Source of the DNA: an uncultured Prevotellaceae bacterium | GTDB lineage: Bacteria > Bacteroidota > Bacteroidia > Bacteroidales > Bacteroidaceae | Direction of reading: 5' to 3' | Assembly (NCBI GenBank): GCA_902778535.1 | Contig: CACYYG010000004.1 | Location: forward strand, 54,427 to 118,426 | Length of the DNA stretch: 64,000 nt | Shown: piece by piece, positions 16,100-24,725 of the stretch | Position numbering within the stretch: position 1 is the stretch's first letter | Layout: each line of letters starts with the position of its first letter | Translations under genes and position numbers: made by a program | The notes under the pieces: generated by a model | What the model saw: only the letters and a program-made list of their open reading frames with translations | What the model was told of the DNA's origin: nothing | Database searches by the model: none

Positions 16100-18055
16100 A
16101 TGCAATACGGATATACTATTTTCATTCTTCTATTGCCCCTGCTCTCGTTCCTCGTGTTGGGACTGGCAGGCATGAAGATGAAGCACAAGGTGGCCGGACT
16201 TATCGGCACCTGTTCGCTCGGAGTGGTAGCCATTCTGTCGTATATCACGGCCTTCCAGTATTTTACTGCCGACCGTATAGACGGCATACATCAGGCCATC
16301 ATTCCCTTTAACTTCACGTGGCTGCCGCTGACCGACACGCTGCACTTTGACCTTGGCATCCTGCTTGATCCCATATCGGTCATCATGCTCATTGTCATCA
16401 GCACGGTCAGCCTCATGGTGCACATCTACTCCTTCGGCTACATGCACGGCGAGAAGGGATTCCAGCGCTATTACGCTTTCCTCTCGCTCTTCACCATGTC
16501 GATGCTGGGCTTGGTGGTGGCCACGAACATCTTCCAGATGTACATGTTCTGGGAGCTGGTGGGCGTTAGCTCCTACTTGCTCATCGGCTTCTACTACCCG
16601 TTGAAGCCCGCCATTGCTGCCTCTAAGAAGGCATTCATCGTGACGCGCTTCGCCGATATGTTCTTCCTTATCGGTATCTTGATGTTCGGTTTCTTCACCA
16701 ATTCGTTTAGCTTCTCCTTCGCTGCCGACGTACAGGTGGTGAACGGTATGCAGCAGTTGGTGACAGTCGACCCGTTGCGTGCTATTGCCTGTGGCGGATT
16801 CATCATTCCAACAGCCCTGACGCTGATGTTCATCGGTGGTGCCGGTAAGAGCGCCATGTTCCCGCTGCACATCTGGCTGCCCGATGCTATGGAAGGCCCA
16901 ACGCCTGTTTCGGCCCTCATCCATGCTGCAACGATGGTGGTGGCTGGTGTGTTCCAGATTGCCCGTATGTTCCCCTTGTGGATTCAGTATGCTCCCGAGG
17001 CTATGAGCATCATTGTCTGGGTGGGTGTATTCACCGCTTTCTATGCTGCTGCCGTGGCTTGTGCCCAGAGCGACATCAAGCGTGTGCTGGCCTTCTCCAC
17101 CATCTCGCAGATTGCCTTTATGATGGTGGGCCTCGGCGTGTCGCTGCCCGGACACGAGGCCATCCTCGACAACCACGCCCAGCTGGGCTACATGGCAGGT
17201 ATGTTCCACTTATTCACGCACGCTATGTTCAAGGCCTGCCTGTTCCTCGGAGCCGGCTGTATCATCCATGCCGTGCACTCGAATGAGATGTCGATGATGG
17301 GCGGACTGCGCAAGTATATGCCTATTACGCACATCACGTTCCTTATTAGCTGTCTGGCCATCGCAGGCATACCGCCGTTCTCTGGTTTCTTCTCGAAGGA
17401 TGAGATTCTGACCGCCGCCATGCAGTACAGTCCCTGGGTGGGATGGATTATGACTGGCGTAGCCGCTATGACCGCTTTCTACATGTTCCGTCTGTACTAC
17501 GGCATTTTCTGGGGTACGGAGAACAAGGAGGCCCACGAGCATCACACACCGCACGAGGCTCCCTGGACGATGACCTTCCCGCTCATCTTCCTTTCTGCTG
17601 TTACCATCCTCTGTGGTTTCATGCCCTTCGGACACCTGGTCAGCGCCAGCGGCGAGGCCTATGACATCCACCTCGATACGCAGATAGCCATCACGAGTGT
17701 TGTCATCGCTGTCATCAGCATCGCCCTTGCCACCTATATTTATAAAGGTGAAAAGCAGCCCATTGCTGACCGTCTGTACAAGACGTTCCCCAAGTTGCAC
17801 CGTGCTGCCTACAAGCGTTTCTATCAGGACGAGATCTGGCAGTATGTCACTCACCGCATCATCTTCCGTTGCGTTTCTACACCCATTGCCTGGTTCGACC
17901 GCCACATTGTTGACGGCACGTTCAACTTCATGGCCTGGGGCGCCAACGAGGCCGGCGAGAGCATCCGCTGCTGGCAGAGTGGTGACGTGCGCCGCTACGC
18001 CATCTGGTTCATTACCGGAGCTGTAGCCCTGACGCTTGTTCTTCTCGCTTTGTAA
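16100..18055 (+). CDS. nuoL: Complex I antiporter-like subunit NuoL
   Basis: Proton-pumping membrane subunit of 651 residues at the far end of the membrane arm. Family signatures include MFWELVGVSSYLLIGFYY (key Glu), PLHIWLPDAMEGPTPVSALI (conserved Asp and Pro), HAATMVVAGVFQIAR and FTHAMFKACLFLGAGCIIHA. The C-terminus contains the long lateral helix region and a final transmembrane helix. It precedes nuoM by 56 bp, and that gap is filled by an octamer repeat. Confidence 0.95.
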   Translation: MQYGYTIFILLLPLLSFLVLGLAGMKMKHKVAGLIGTCSLGVVAILSYITAFQYFTADRIDGIHQAIIPFNFTWLPLTDTLHFDLGILLDPISVIMLIVISTVSLMVHIYSFGYMHGEKGFQRYYAFLSLFTMSMLGLVVATNIFQMYMFWELVGVSSYLLIGFYYPLKPAIAASKKAFIVTRFADMFFLIGILMFGFFTNSFSFSFAADVQVVNGMQQLVTVDPLRAIACGGFIIPTALTLMFIGGAGKSAMFPLHIWLPDAMEGPTPVSALIHAATMVVAGVFQIARMFPLWIQYAPEAMSIIVWVGVFTAFYAAAVACAQSDIKRVLAFSTISQIAFMMVGLGVSLPGHEAILDNHAQLGYMAGMFHLFTHAMFKACLFLGAGCIIHAVHSNEMSMMGGLRKYMPITHITFLISCLAIAGIPPFSGFFSKDEILTAAMQYSPWVGWIMTGVAAMTAFYMFRLYYGIFWGTENKEAHEHHTPHEAPWTMTFPLIFLSAVTILCGFMPFGHLVSASGEAYDIHLDTQIAITSVVIAVISIALATYIYKGEKQPIADRLYKTFPKLHRAAYKRFYQDEIWQYVTHRIIFRCVSTPIAWFDRHIVDGTFNFMAWGANEAGESIRCWQSGDVRRYAIWFITGAVALTLVLLAL

Positions 18056-18108
18056 TAACGTGATAGCGTGATAACGAAATAACGTAATAACGATATAACG
18101 AAAAAACG
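18053..18108. repeat. Seven-unit octamer repeat (xxATAACG) between nuoL and nuoM
   Basis: Seven consecutive 8-bp units ending in ACG or GCG: TAATAACG, TGATAGCG, TGATAACG, AAATAACG, TAATAACG, ATATAACG, AAAAAACG. The first contains the nuoL stop codon (18053-18055) and the last ends 3 bp before the nuoM ATG (18112). It fills the whole intercistronic gap. Confidence 0.95.
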
Positions 18109-18111
18109 ACA

Positions 18112-19635
18112 ATGAATATATTAAGTCTATTCGTTCTGATTCCCGCCCTGATGCTTCTGGGATTGTGGCTTGCCAAGAATCTCAATCAGGTGCGTGGTGT
18201 GATGGTGGCCGGAGCCAGCTGCCTGTTGGTGCTCAGCATCGGCCTCACTATCTGGTTTATTAAGCAGCGCTCCGGAGGCAACGATGCCGAGATGCTGCTC
18301 ACGGCCAGCGTCGACTGGTTTAAACCGCTGAATATCAAATATGCCGTAGGCGTCGACGGAATCTCCGTCGTGATGCTGCTCTTGTCGAGCATCATCGTCT
18401 TCACCGGTACCTTCGCCTCGTGGCAGTTGAAACCCCTCACCAAGGAATATTTCCTCTGGTTCACCCTCCTTTCGACGGGTGTGTTCGGCTTCTTCATCTG
18501 CACCGACATGTTCACCATGTTTATGTTCTACGAGGTGGCTCTGATACCTATGTACCTGCTCATCGGCGTATGGGGCTCAGGCCATAAGGAATACTCAGCT
18601 ATGAAGCTCACGCTGATGCTGATGGGCGGCTCTGCCCTGCTCATCCTCGGCATCCTGGGCATCTACTACTTCAACGGTGTCTACAGCGGCGAGTTCACGA
18701 TGAACGTCAACGAGATTGCCAAAACCTCGCACGCCATCCCCGTAGGCATCCAGAACGCCTTCTTCCCCTTCATCTTCATCGGCTTCGGTGTGCTGGGAGC
18801 TCTGTTCCCGTTCCACACATGGTCGCCCGACGGTCATGCTTCTGCGCCTACCGCCGTGTCGATGCTCCATGCTGGTGTGCTGATGAAGCTCGGAGGCTAT
18901 GGCTGCTTCCGCGTAGCTATGTACCTGCTGCCTGACGCCGCCCAGCAACTGTCGTGGATTTTCATCATTCTGACAACCATCTCTGTGGTCTACGGTGCCC
19001 TGTCAGCCTGCGTGCAGACCGACCTGAAGTACATCAACGCCTACTCGTCGGTGAGCCACTGCGGCCTCGTGCTCTTCGCCATTCTGATGATGAACCAGAC
19101 GGCCTGCACCGGTGCCATTCTGCAGATGCTCTCACACGGTTTGATGACGGCCCTCTTCTTCGCACTCATCGGTATGATTTACGGCCGCACCCACACCCGC
19201 GACATCCGCGAGTTGGCCGGTCTGATGAAGATCATGCCGTTCCTTGCCGTCGGCTATGTCATCGCCGGTCTGGCCAACCTCGGCCTGCCGGGCTTCTCGG
19301 GCTTCATTGCTGAGATGACCATCTTCGTGGGTGCCTTCGGTGCTGACCCCGTTGCCGGCGACCCGAACATCGGCTTCCGCATGGTGGCTACCATCATCGC
19401 CTGTATGTCGATTGTCGTCACCGCAGTCTACATCCTGCGTGTTGTGGGCAAGATTCTCTACGGCGAGGTAGAGAACAAGCACTTCCTCGAGCTGACCGAC
19501 GCCACTTGGGACGAGCGCGTCGCCGTCATCTGCCTCATCTTCTGTGTGGCAGGCCTCGGCACCTTCCCCTTCTGGGTGAGCAACGTCATCTCGCCGTCGG
19601 TTGGAAACATTCTGCAATCAATTGGTGTCATGTAA
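18112..19635 (+). CDS. nuoM: Complex I antiporter-like subunit NuoM
   Basis: Membrane subunit of 507 residues with about 14 helices. Key signatures are DMFTMFMFYEVALIPMYLLI (Glu of the proton path), PFHTWSPDGHASAPTAVSML and AYSSVSHCGLVLFA. It acts as one of three proton-pumping antiporter-like modules with NuoL and NuoN. Confidence 0.95.
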   Translation: MNILSLFVLIPALMLLGLWLAKNLNQVRGVMVAGASCLLVLSIGLTIWFIKQRSGGNDAEMLLTASVDWFKPLNIKYAVGVDGISVVMLLLSSIIVFTGTFASWQLKPLTKEYFLWFTLLSTGVFGFFICTDMFTMFMFYEVALIPMYLLIGVWGSGHKEYSAMKLTLMLMGGSALLILGILGIYYFNGVYSGEFTMNVNEIAKTSHAIPVGIQNAFFPFIFIGFGVLGALFPFHTWSPDGHASAPTAVSMLHAGVLMKLGGYGCFRVAMYLLPDAAQQLSWIFIILTTISVVYGALSACVQTDLKYINAYSSVSHCGLVLFAILMMNQTACTGAILQMLSHGLMTALFFALIGMIYGRTHTRDIRELAGLMKIMPFLAVGYVIAGLANLGLPGFSGFIAEMTIFVGAFGADPVAGDPNIGFRMVATIIACMSIVVTAVYILRVVGKILYGEVENKHFLELTDATWDERVAVICLIFCVAGLGTFPFWVSNVISPSVGNILQSIGVM

Positions 19636-19653
19636 AGTTAGGAGGACAAGGAA

Positions 19654-21093
19654 ATGAATTACAGTCAATTTTTGAATATGATTCCCGAGGCTACGCTGGT
19701 GCTGGCCTTGATAATAGTCTTCTGTGCAGACTTTGCATTGCACAAGAGTGAGCGTAAGAATTTCACCCTGGGTGTGCTGACTGGTGCCCTACTGCTCTGC
19801 CAGCTGGTGCCCTGCTTCATCGCAGAGCCGGTTGAAGCCTTTGGTGGCATCTACGTTGCCACGCCCATCGCCAACGTGATGAAGGTCATCCTTACGGCTG
19901 GCACATTCATCGTCGTGGTGATGTCGCAGGCTTGGCTGGAGACCACCAAGCGCTATGCTGGTGAGTATTACATGCTGCTGCTCTCAACGTTGCTCGGCAT
20001 GTATATGATGTTGTCGTCGGGCAGCTTCCTCATGTTCTTCCTCGGATTGGAGATGGCCTCTGTGCCCCTGGCATGTATGGTGGCTCTCGACAAGAAGAAG
20101 AAGGAGAGTGCTGAGGCTGCCGCCAAGTACATCCTCATTGCCACGTTCTCGAGCGGCGTAATGCTCTTCGGCATCTCGTTCATCTATGCTGCCACGGGTA
20201 GCCTCTATTTCGACAACGTCGCCGAGGTCATCACTGCCAAACCCCTGAGCATCATCGGCATGGTGTTCTTCTTCAGCGGTCTGGGCTTCAAGATTTCGCT
20301 GGTGCCCTTCCACTTCTGGACAGCCGACACCTATCAGGGAGCCCCGACGCCCGTCACCGGCTATCTGAGCGTTGTCTCTAAGGGTGCTGCCACGCTGACG
20401 CTGGCCATCATCCTCACAAAGGTATTCGGTTCGATGATTCACTACTGGCAGCCGATGCTCTGGATTGTCATCATGCTCACCATCACCGTGGGCAACCTCA
20501 TGGCCATCCGTCAGACGGAGCTGAAGCGATTCATGGCCTTCTCGTCCATCTCGCAGGCAGGCTACATCATGCTCGCTGTCATTGGTGCCGACCCAGCCAC
20601 TTCGCAGACGGCCCTGACGTTCTACGTGCTCGTCTATGTCGTTGCTAACATGTCGGTATTCTCGGTCATCAGCGCTGTGGAGCACAAGGCTGGAGCTGGT
20701 ACGCAGATGAGCGCCTACAACGGTCTCTACCAGACCAACCCGAAGCTGGCATTCATCATGACCATCGCCCTCTTCTCGCTGGCAGGCATCCCGCCCTTCG
20801 CAGGTATGTTCTCGAAGTTCTTCGTCTTCATGGCTGGCGTACAGGGACAGGACGCACATCCTTTCTGGCCCTACTTCGTAGTGTTTGTGGCATTGGTCAA
20901 CACCGTTGTGAGCTTGTACTACTACCTGCTCATCGTCAAGGCCATGTACATCAAGCCGGAGGATCATCCCCTACCCGCTTTTGCTCATGGCAAGGCCATC
21001 AATGCCTCGCTGACCATCTGCACCGTGGGCATCGTCCTCTTCGGCATCTGCTCCTGCATCTACCAGTGGATTGCCAACGCCGCAGGCATGTAG
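19654..21093 (+). CDS. nuoN: Complex I antiporter-like subunit NuoN
   Basis: Membrane subunit of 479 residues and last gene of the operon. Signatures include FFLGLEMASVPLACMVALDK, LVPFHFWTADTYQGAPTPVT and AFSSISQAGYIML. The gap to nuoM is 18 bp with an AGGAGG-like Shine-Dalgarno (TTAGGAGGACAAGG). A rho-independent terminator follows at 21115, so the operon is nuoA-B-CD-H-I-J-K-L-M-N with no nuoE, nuoF or nuoG. Confidence 0.95.
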   Translation: MNYSQFLNMIPEATLVLALIIVFCADFALHKSERKNFTLGVLTGALLLCQLVPCFIAEPVEAFGGIYVATPIANVMKVILTAGTFIVVVMSQAWLETTKRYAGEYYMLLLSTLLGMYMMLSSGSFLMFFLGLEMASVPLACMVALDKKKKESAEAAAKYILIATFSSGVMLFGISFIYAATGSLYFDNVAEVITAKPLSIIGMVFFFSGLGFKISLVPFHFWTADTYQGAPTPVTGYLSVVSKGAATLTLAIILTKVFGSMIHYWQPMLWIVIMLTITVGNLMAIRQTELKRFMAFSSISQAGYIMLAVIGADPATSQTALTFYVLVYVVANMSVFSVISAVEHKAGAGTQMSAYNGLYQTNPKLAFIMTIALFSLAGIPPFAGMFSKFFVFMAGVQGQDAHPFWPYFVVFVALVNTVVSLYYYLLIVKAMYIKPEDHPLPAFAHGKAINASLTICTVGIVLFGICSCIYQWIANAAGM

Positions 21094-21114
21094 TCTGCTG
21101 TCAACACCCTCATA

Positions 21115-21157
21115 GAAAGCATACCGCTGACACACTCAACGGTATGCTTTCTTTTTT
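21115..21157 (+). terminator. Rho-independent terminator of the nuo operon
   Basis: Perfect 12-bp stem GAAAGCATACCG (21115-21126) with CGGTATGCTTTC (21140-21151), then TTTTTT (21152-21157). Confidence 0.92.
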
Positions 21158-21175
21158 GTATGGTTGGGGTGTAGG

Positions 21176-21970
21176 TTATCTCACAGTGATATGGAAGCAG
21201 GGCTGTATGCGCTCATATTTCACGTAGCAGCGGTTTTGAGAGTGCAGGTCGTAAAGCACCTGACCGAGAATGTTCTTCAGGCGTATCTCCATGTCCCTGT
21301 CAGGTTCGCGTGCTGTGCCGATGGGATGGAAAGTGGTGTAGTTGATGTCAAAAGTGGTGCCGTAGAGATGGCACGACCTCTCAGTGGCGTTCTTGTTGGT
21401 AAGGCGCAGGCGAGCCACATCGGCCTCTGAGCGCAGTACGCTGCTGACTACAATGCGATAGAGCGGCATGTTGCGCACTAGAAGGCTGTCGGTGAACGCC
21501 CTTCCGATGTCGTGGAGCAGAATGGCGGCATGTGGCACGAGATAGGGGATGCTAGCATCGAGGTGAGCCAGGTCATAGTAGGGCGAACAGGCCATATACA
21601 CCAGTTCCTGCTTGCGCTGCTCAGCGTCCTCACGGTCCTTGACGGGCGGCACGCCCCACTGCTGGGCTACTACGAGCTGCACGTGGTTGCTGTCATTGAA
21701 GGCAACGGCGTAGTCGATGAAGGCACTCCTGGAGGGGCGATGGGCGGCAGTCGGTGTTGCGGGACTGCTTGAGGTTTTGGAGGAGGTTGGGAATACGGGA
21801 GTACGCAGATACGGAGGTACGAAATTACTTTCAGCGCTTAAACTATTCTCACTCCCCTGCACTTCCGTACCTTCGTACAGCGATTTTTCATTCTCACCCA
21901 CAAACACACATCGCACGAGCGCGAGTACAATGATTATTATACCCAACGCCTGCAGATAGCGGTGTTTCAT
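21176..21970 (-). CDS. DUF5715-like membrane-anchored protein
   Basis: Protein of 264 residues with one N-terminal transmembrane anchor (YLQALGIIIIVLALVRCVFV). ATG 21970 is preferred to 21985 because the promoter element at 21996 would leave almost no leader for the latter. The C-terminal domain has MPLYRIVVSSVLRSEADVARLRL, TNKNATERSCHLYGTTFDI and a charged end. This resembles the DUF5715 family of Bacteroidales, whose H-x-x-G-T-T-F-D-I stretch recalls metallopeptidase-like folds, but no activity is established. A linker near residues 50-65 (NFVPPYLRTPVF) is encoded by the GTAC-rich repeat also found at 7519. Confidence 0.65.
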   Translation of the reverse strand: MKHRYLQALGIIIIVLALVRCVFVGENEKSLYEGTEVQGSENSLSAESNFVPPYLRTPVFPTSSKTSSSPATPTAAHRPSRSAFIDYAVAFNDSNHVQLVVAQQWGVPPVKDREDAEQRKQELVYMACSPYYDLAHLDASIPYLVPHAAILLHDIGRAFTDSLLVRNMPLYRIVVSSVLRSEADVARLRLTNKNATERSCHLYGTTFDINYTTFHPIGTAREPDRDMEIRLKNILGQVLYDLHSQNRCYVKYERIQPCFHITVR

Positions 21971-21995
21971 TTGCCTTGTTGCCATAAATGCAGTG

Positions 21996-22003
21996 CAAAG
22001 GTA
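21996..22003 (-). promoter_or_regulatory. -7 promoter element for the DUF5715-like gene
   Basis: TACCTTTG on the minus strand, 26 bp before the chosen ATG at 21970. No -33 TTTG at the right distance. Upstream lies a short heptamer run (AAGAATT x2, about 22013-22027). Confidence 0.55.
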
Positions 22004-22109
22004 CGAAGAAATTAAGAATTAAGAATTATTTTGTGCCCTCCTTTCCTTAAATAGTGTTAACGCCAAGAAAATTATCCGCATTTTGTTCAGTCTTTTCAAG
22101 GAAATGTTG

Positions 22110-22117
22110 TACTTTTG
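22110..22117 (+). promoter_or_regulatory. -7 promoter element of the tRNA-Asp pair
   Basis: TACTTTTG about 29 bp before the first tRNA-Asp. A TTTG at 22082-22085 lies 24 bp upstream, slightly far for a -33 box. Confidence 0.6.
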
Positions 22118-22145
22118 CATCCGCTAAACAGAAAAGAGCCTTACT

Positions 22146-22219
22146 GGTGCGTTAGTTCAGTAGGTTAGAATGCCAGCCTGTCACGCTGGAGGTCACGAGT
22201 TCGAGCCTCGTACGCACCG
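22146..22219 (+). tRNA. tRNA-Asp (anticodon GTC), copy 1
   Basis: Cloverleaf with acceptor GGTGCGT/ACGCACC, anticodon loop CTGTCAC, T-loop TTCGAGC and discriminator G. No CCA is encoded. Confidence 0.96.
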
Positions 22220-22257
22220 CAAGCTCTTCGATGAACGGCAAACAAAATTTATGGACT

Positions 22258-22331
22258 GGTGCGTTAGTTCAGTAGGTTAGAATGCCAGCCTGTCACGCTG
22301 GAGGTCACGAGTTCGAGCCTCGTACGCACCG
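22258..22331 (+). tRNA. tRNA-Asp (anticodon GTC), copy 2
   Basis: Identical in sequence to the copy at 22146, 38 bp downstream. No CCA is encoded. Followed by a terminator at 22344. Confidence 0.96.
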
Positions 22332-22343
22332 CTCAATTAAACC

Positions 22344-22379
22344 AAAGCTCATTGATTACGTCTAATCGATGAGCTTTTT
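22344..22379 (+). terminator. Terminator of the tRNA-Asp pair
   Basis: 15-bp stem with one G-U pair: 22344-22358 (AAAGCTCATTGATTA) with 22363-22377, loop CGTC, ending in TTTTT. Confidence 0.88.
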
Positions 22380-22406
22380 AAGTTTTATGGCAAAAATATA
22401 AAAACT

Positions 22407-23042
22407 ATGAATAGGATTATTGCTTTACTGCTCTTCAGCATGATGGTCTTCACTGAAGGCATGGCCCAGCAGAAGACGCTGTATGCCACCCGCTACAAGG
22501 AGTTCCGCCCATCAATCATCACCTTTGCCGACGGCCACCAGAGCCGGCAGTCGCACACCAACATCTTCCTGAAAAACGGCGCCCTACTCTACCTGCAGGG
22601 CGAATACACGATGGAGGCCAACATGGATAATATCGTAGCCGTAGACTTCCCTGACGACCGCAAGTTTGTGGCCATTGACAAGCAACTGGCCTATTTGGTC
22701 GACTCGGTGGGCAAGAACGCCGTCTACTGCGTAGAACTCTTTGATCAGGAGAGTTATGAGCGAAACATACGCAACAATATTAATTATTCGAACATTGAAC
22801 TGGGCGACCAGCTCAGCACTACCACCATCGACCTGAACAACGAAAACGACTATCAGCTGCCTGTTTTCCGCCATTTCTACCTGCTCTACGACGGCGAGTT
22901 CATCCGTGTGCATGAACGTGAGCTCTTACGCAAGCTGCCCAAGGAGAAGCGCACGATGATGAAGCGCATCATGGCCCTTCCCGACTTCAGCTGGCAGCAC
23001 GAGGAAAGCCTCGTAATGCTGCTCAAGGCCATCACGGATTAG
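22407..23042 (+). CDS. Secreted conserved protein of unknown function
   Basis: 211 residues with a clear signal peptide (MNRIIALLLFSMMVFTEGMA). The mature part includes YATRYKEFRPSIITFADG, IFLKNGALLYLQGEYTMEAN and a C-terminal charged region (RELLRKLPKEKRTMMKRIMA). I do not recognise a domain. It precedes porX by 90 bp on the same strand; the gap is pyrimidine-rich. A periplasmic or envelope role is implied by the signal peptide only. Confidence 0.75.
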   Translation: MNRIIALLLFSMMVFTEGMAQQKTLYATRYKEFRPSIITFADGHQSRQSHTNIFLKNGALLYLQGEYTMEANMDNIVAVDFPDDRKFVAIDKQLAYLVDSVGKNAVYCVELFDQESYERNIRNNINYSNIELGDQLSTTTIDLNNENDYQLPVFRHFYLLYDGEFIRVHERELLRKLPKEKRTMMKRIMALPDFSWQHEESLVMLLKAITD

Positions 23043-23132
23043 CCCCATTTTCAACTTTATATTTTTTTAACCTTTTTATTATATCACCTTTCTTCCTCTT
23101 CTTTTTTCATTCTTTTATTTTTTTAAATTTCA

Positions 23133-24704
23133 ATGACCAACGGACAACTGCTTTGGGTAGACGACGAGATGGAACTGCTGAAGGCCCAGGTGCTCTTCTT
23201 GCAAAAGAAAGGTTATGATGTGACCACAACGAGCAACGGCACAGACGCCATCGACCTCTGTCGTGAACAATCCTTCGACCTTGTGCTACTCGACGAACAG
23301 ATGCCCGGCCTATCCGGCCTTGAGACGCTGCAGCGCATTAAAGAGCTGTCGCCTGCCACACCCGTGGTGATGGTGACGAAGAGCGAGGAAGAGAACATCA
23401 TGGAGCAGGCCATCGGCCAGAAGATTGCCGACTACCTCATCAAGCCCGTCAACCCCAACCAGATACTGCTGACGCTGAAGAAGAACATTCACCGCCGCGA
23501 GATTGAGACGGAGGTGACACAGAGCCAGTACCAGCAGCAGTTTCAGCAGATAGCCATGCAAATTATGGACTGCCGCACATGGCAGGACTGGGTGGAATTA
23601 TACAAACGCCTGGTGCACTGGGAGTTGCAGCTCAGCTCCACCGACTCGCAGATGACCGAGATGCTGGCCATGCAGAAGGAGGAGGCCAACCTGGGCTTCG
23701 CAAAATATATCAAGAACAACTACTTGGAGTGGATTAAGTGGAAAGTGGAAGGCGGAAAGCTAAAGGAGAATTGTCCTGTCATGTCGCCCGACATTTTCAA
23801 GACTAAGATATTCCCACTGCTTAATGCCGGCGAGAAGGTGTTCCTCGTGGTGCTCGACAACTTCCGCTACGACCAGTGGCGCCTGCTGGCAGAGGAGATT
23901 GGCGACCTCTACGACATCGACGAGGAGCTCTACTTCAGCATCCTGCCCACCGCCACACAGTATGCCCGCAATGCCATCTTCTCAGGCCTCATGCCTAACA
24001 AGATTGCGCAAATGTTTCCCGACCTGTGGGTGGACGAGGACGAAGAGGAAGGCAAGAACCTGAACGAGGAGCCGCTGATCAAGACACAGATTGACCGCTA
24101 CCGTCGCCACGACACATTCTCCTACACGAAAATCAACACTTCGGCCGAGGCCGACCGATTGATGCAGCAGCTGCATGCATTAGGCAAGAACGACCTCAAC
24201 GTCGTGGTCTTCAACTTCATCGACATGCTCAGCCATGCCCGCACCGAGAGCCGCATGGTGCGCGAGCTGGCCAACAACGAGTCGGCCTACCGCAGCATCA
24301 CCCTCTCATGGTTCCGCCACAGCGTCATACGCGATTTCTTCCGCTATTTGGCACAGACCGACTGCCGCATTGTCATCACCACCGATCACGGCTCCATACG
24401 CTGCACCAAGCCCATAAAGATTGTAGGCGACCGCAACACCAACACCAACCTGCGCTATAAGCTAGGCAAGAGTCTGGCCTACGACTCAAAGGATGTCTTC
24501 GTCATCAAGAATCCTTCACAGGCACAGCTACCGTCGCCCAACCTGTCGACGAGCTACGTCTTCGCTACCGGCGACGCCTTCTTCGCCTATCCCAACAACT
24601 ACAATTACTACGTCAGCTACTATAAGGACACGTTCCAGCACGGCGGCATCTCGATGGAAGAGATGATCATTCCGCTCGTGACGATGAAGAAACGAATCAG
24701 ATAA
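23133..24704 (+). CDS. porX: PorX, response regulator with PglZ domain controlling type IX secretion
   Basis: Cytoplasmic two-component regulator of 523 residues. The receiver domain (1-120) has the acidic pair VDDE, phospho-acceptor Asp54 in LVLLDEQMPG and the Lys of IKPVNP. A helical linker follows, then a PglZ domain of the alkaline-phosphatase superfamily: LVVLDNFRYDQWRLL (metal Asp), ILPTATQYARNAIFSG (active-site Thr near 273), NFIDMLSH and ITTDHGSIR. In Porphyromonas gingivalis and Flavobacterium, PorX with the kinase PorY controls T9SS gene expression and hydrolyses oligonucleotides. No porY is nearby. Several secreted proteins in this window end in T9SS-like tails, so they are plausible downstream clients. 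Confidence 0.93.
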   Translation: MTNGQLLWVDDEMELLKAQVLFLQKKGYDVTTTSNGTDAIDLCREQSFDLVLLDEQMPGLSGLETLQRIKELSPATPVVMVTKSEEENIMEQAIGQKIADYLIKPVNPNQILLTLKKNIHRREIETEVTQSQYQQQFQQIAMQIMDCRTWQDWVELYKRLVHWELQLSSTDSQMTEMLAMQKEEANLGFAKYIKNNYLEWIKWKVEGGKLKENCPVMSPDIFKTKIFPLLNAGEKVFLVVLDNFRYDQWRLLAEEIGDLYDIDEELYFSILPTATQYARNAIFSGLMPNKIAQMFPDLWVDEDEEEGKNLNEEPLIKTQIDRYRRHDTFSYTKINTSAEADRLMQQLHALGKNDLNVVVFNFIDMLSHARTESRMVRELANNESAYRSITLSWFRHSVIRDFFRYLAQTDCRIVITTDHGSIRCTKPIKIVGDRNTNTNLRYKLGKSLAYDSKDVFVIKNPSQAQLPSPNLSTSYVFATGDAFFAYPNNYNYYVSYYKDTFQHGGISMEEMIIPLVTMKKRIR

Positions 24705-24725
24705 CACATAAACATCCTCCAACAC

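Noticed and set aside
16130-17209. 359-codon minus-strand open frame
   Set aside because: Antisense to nuoL; no protein-like features.
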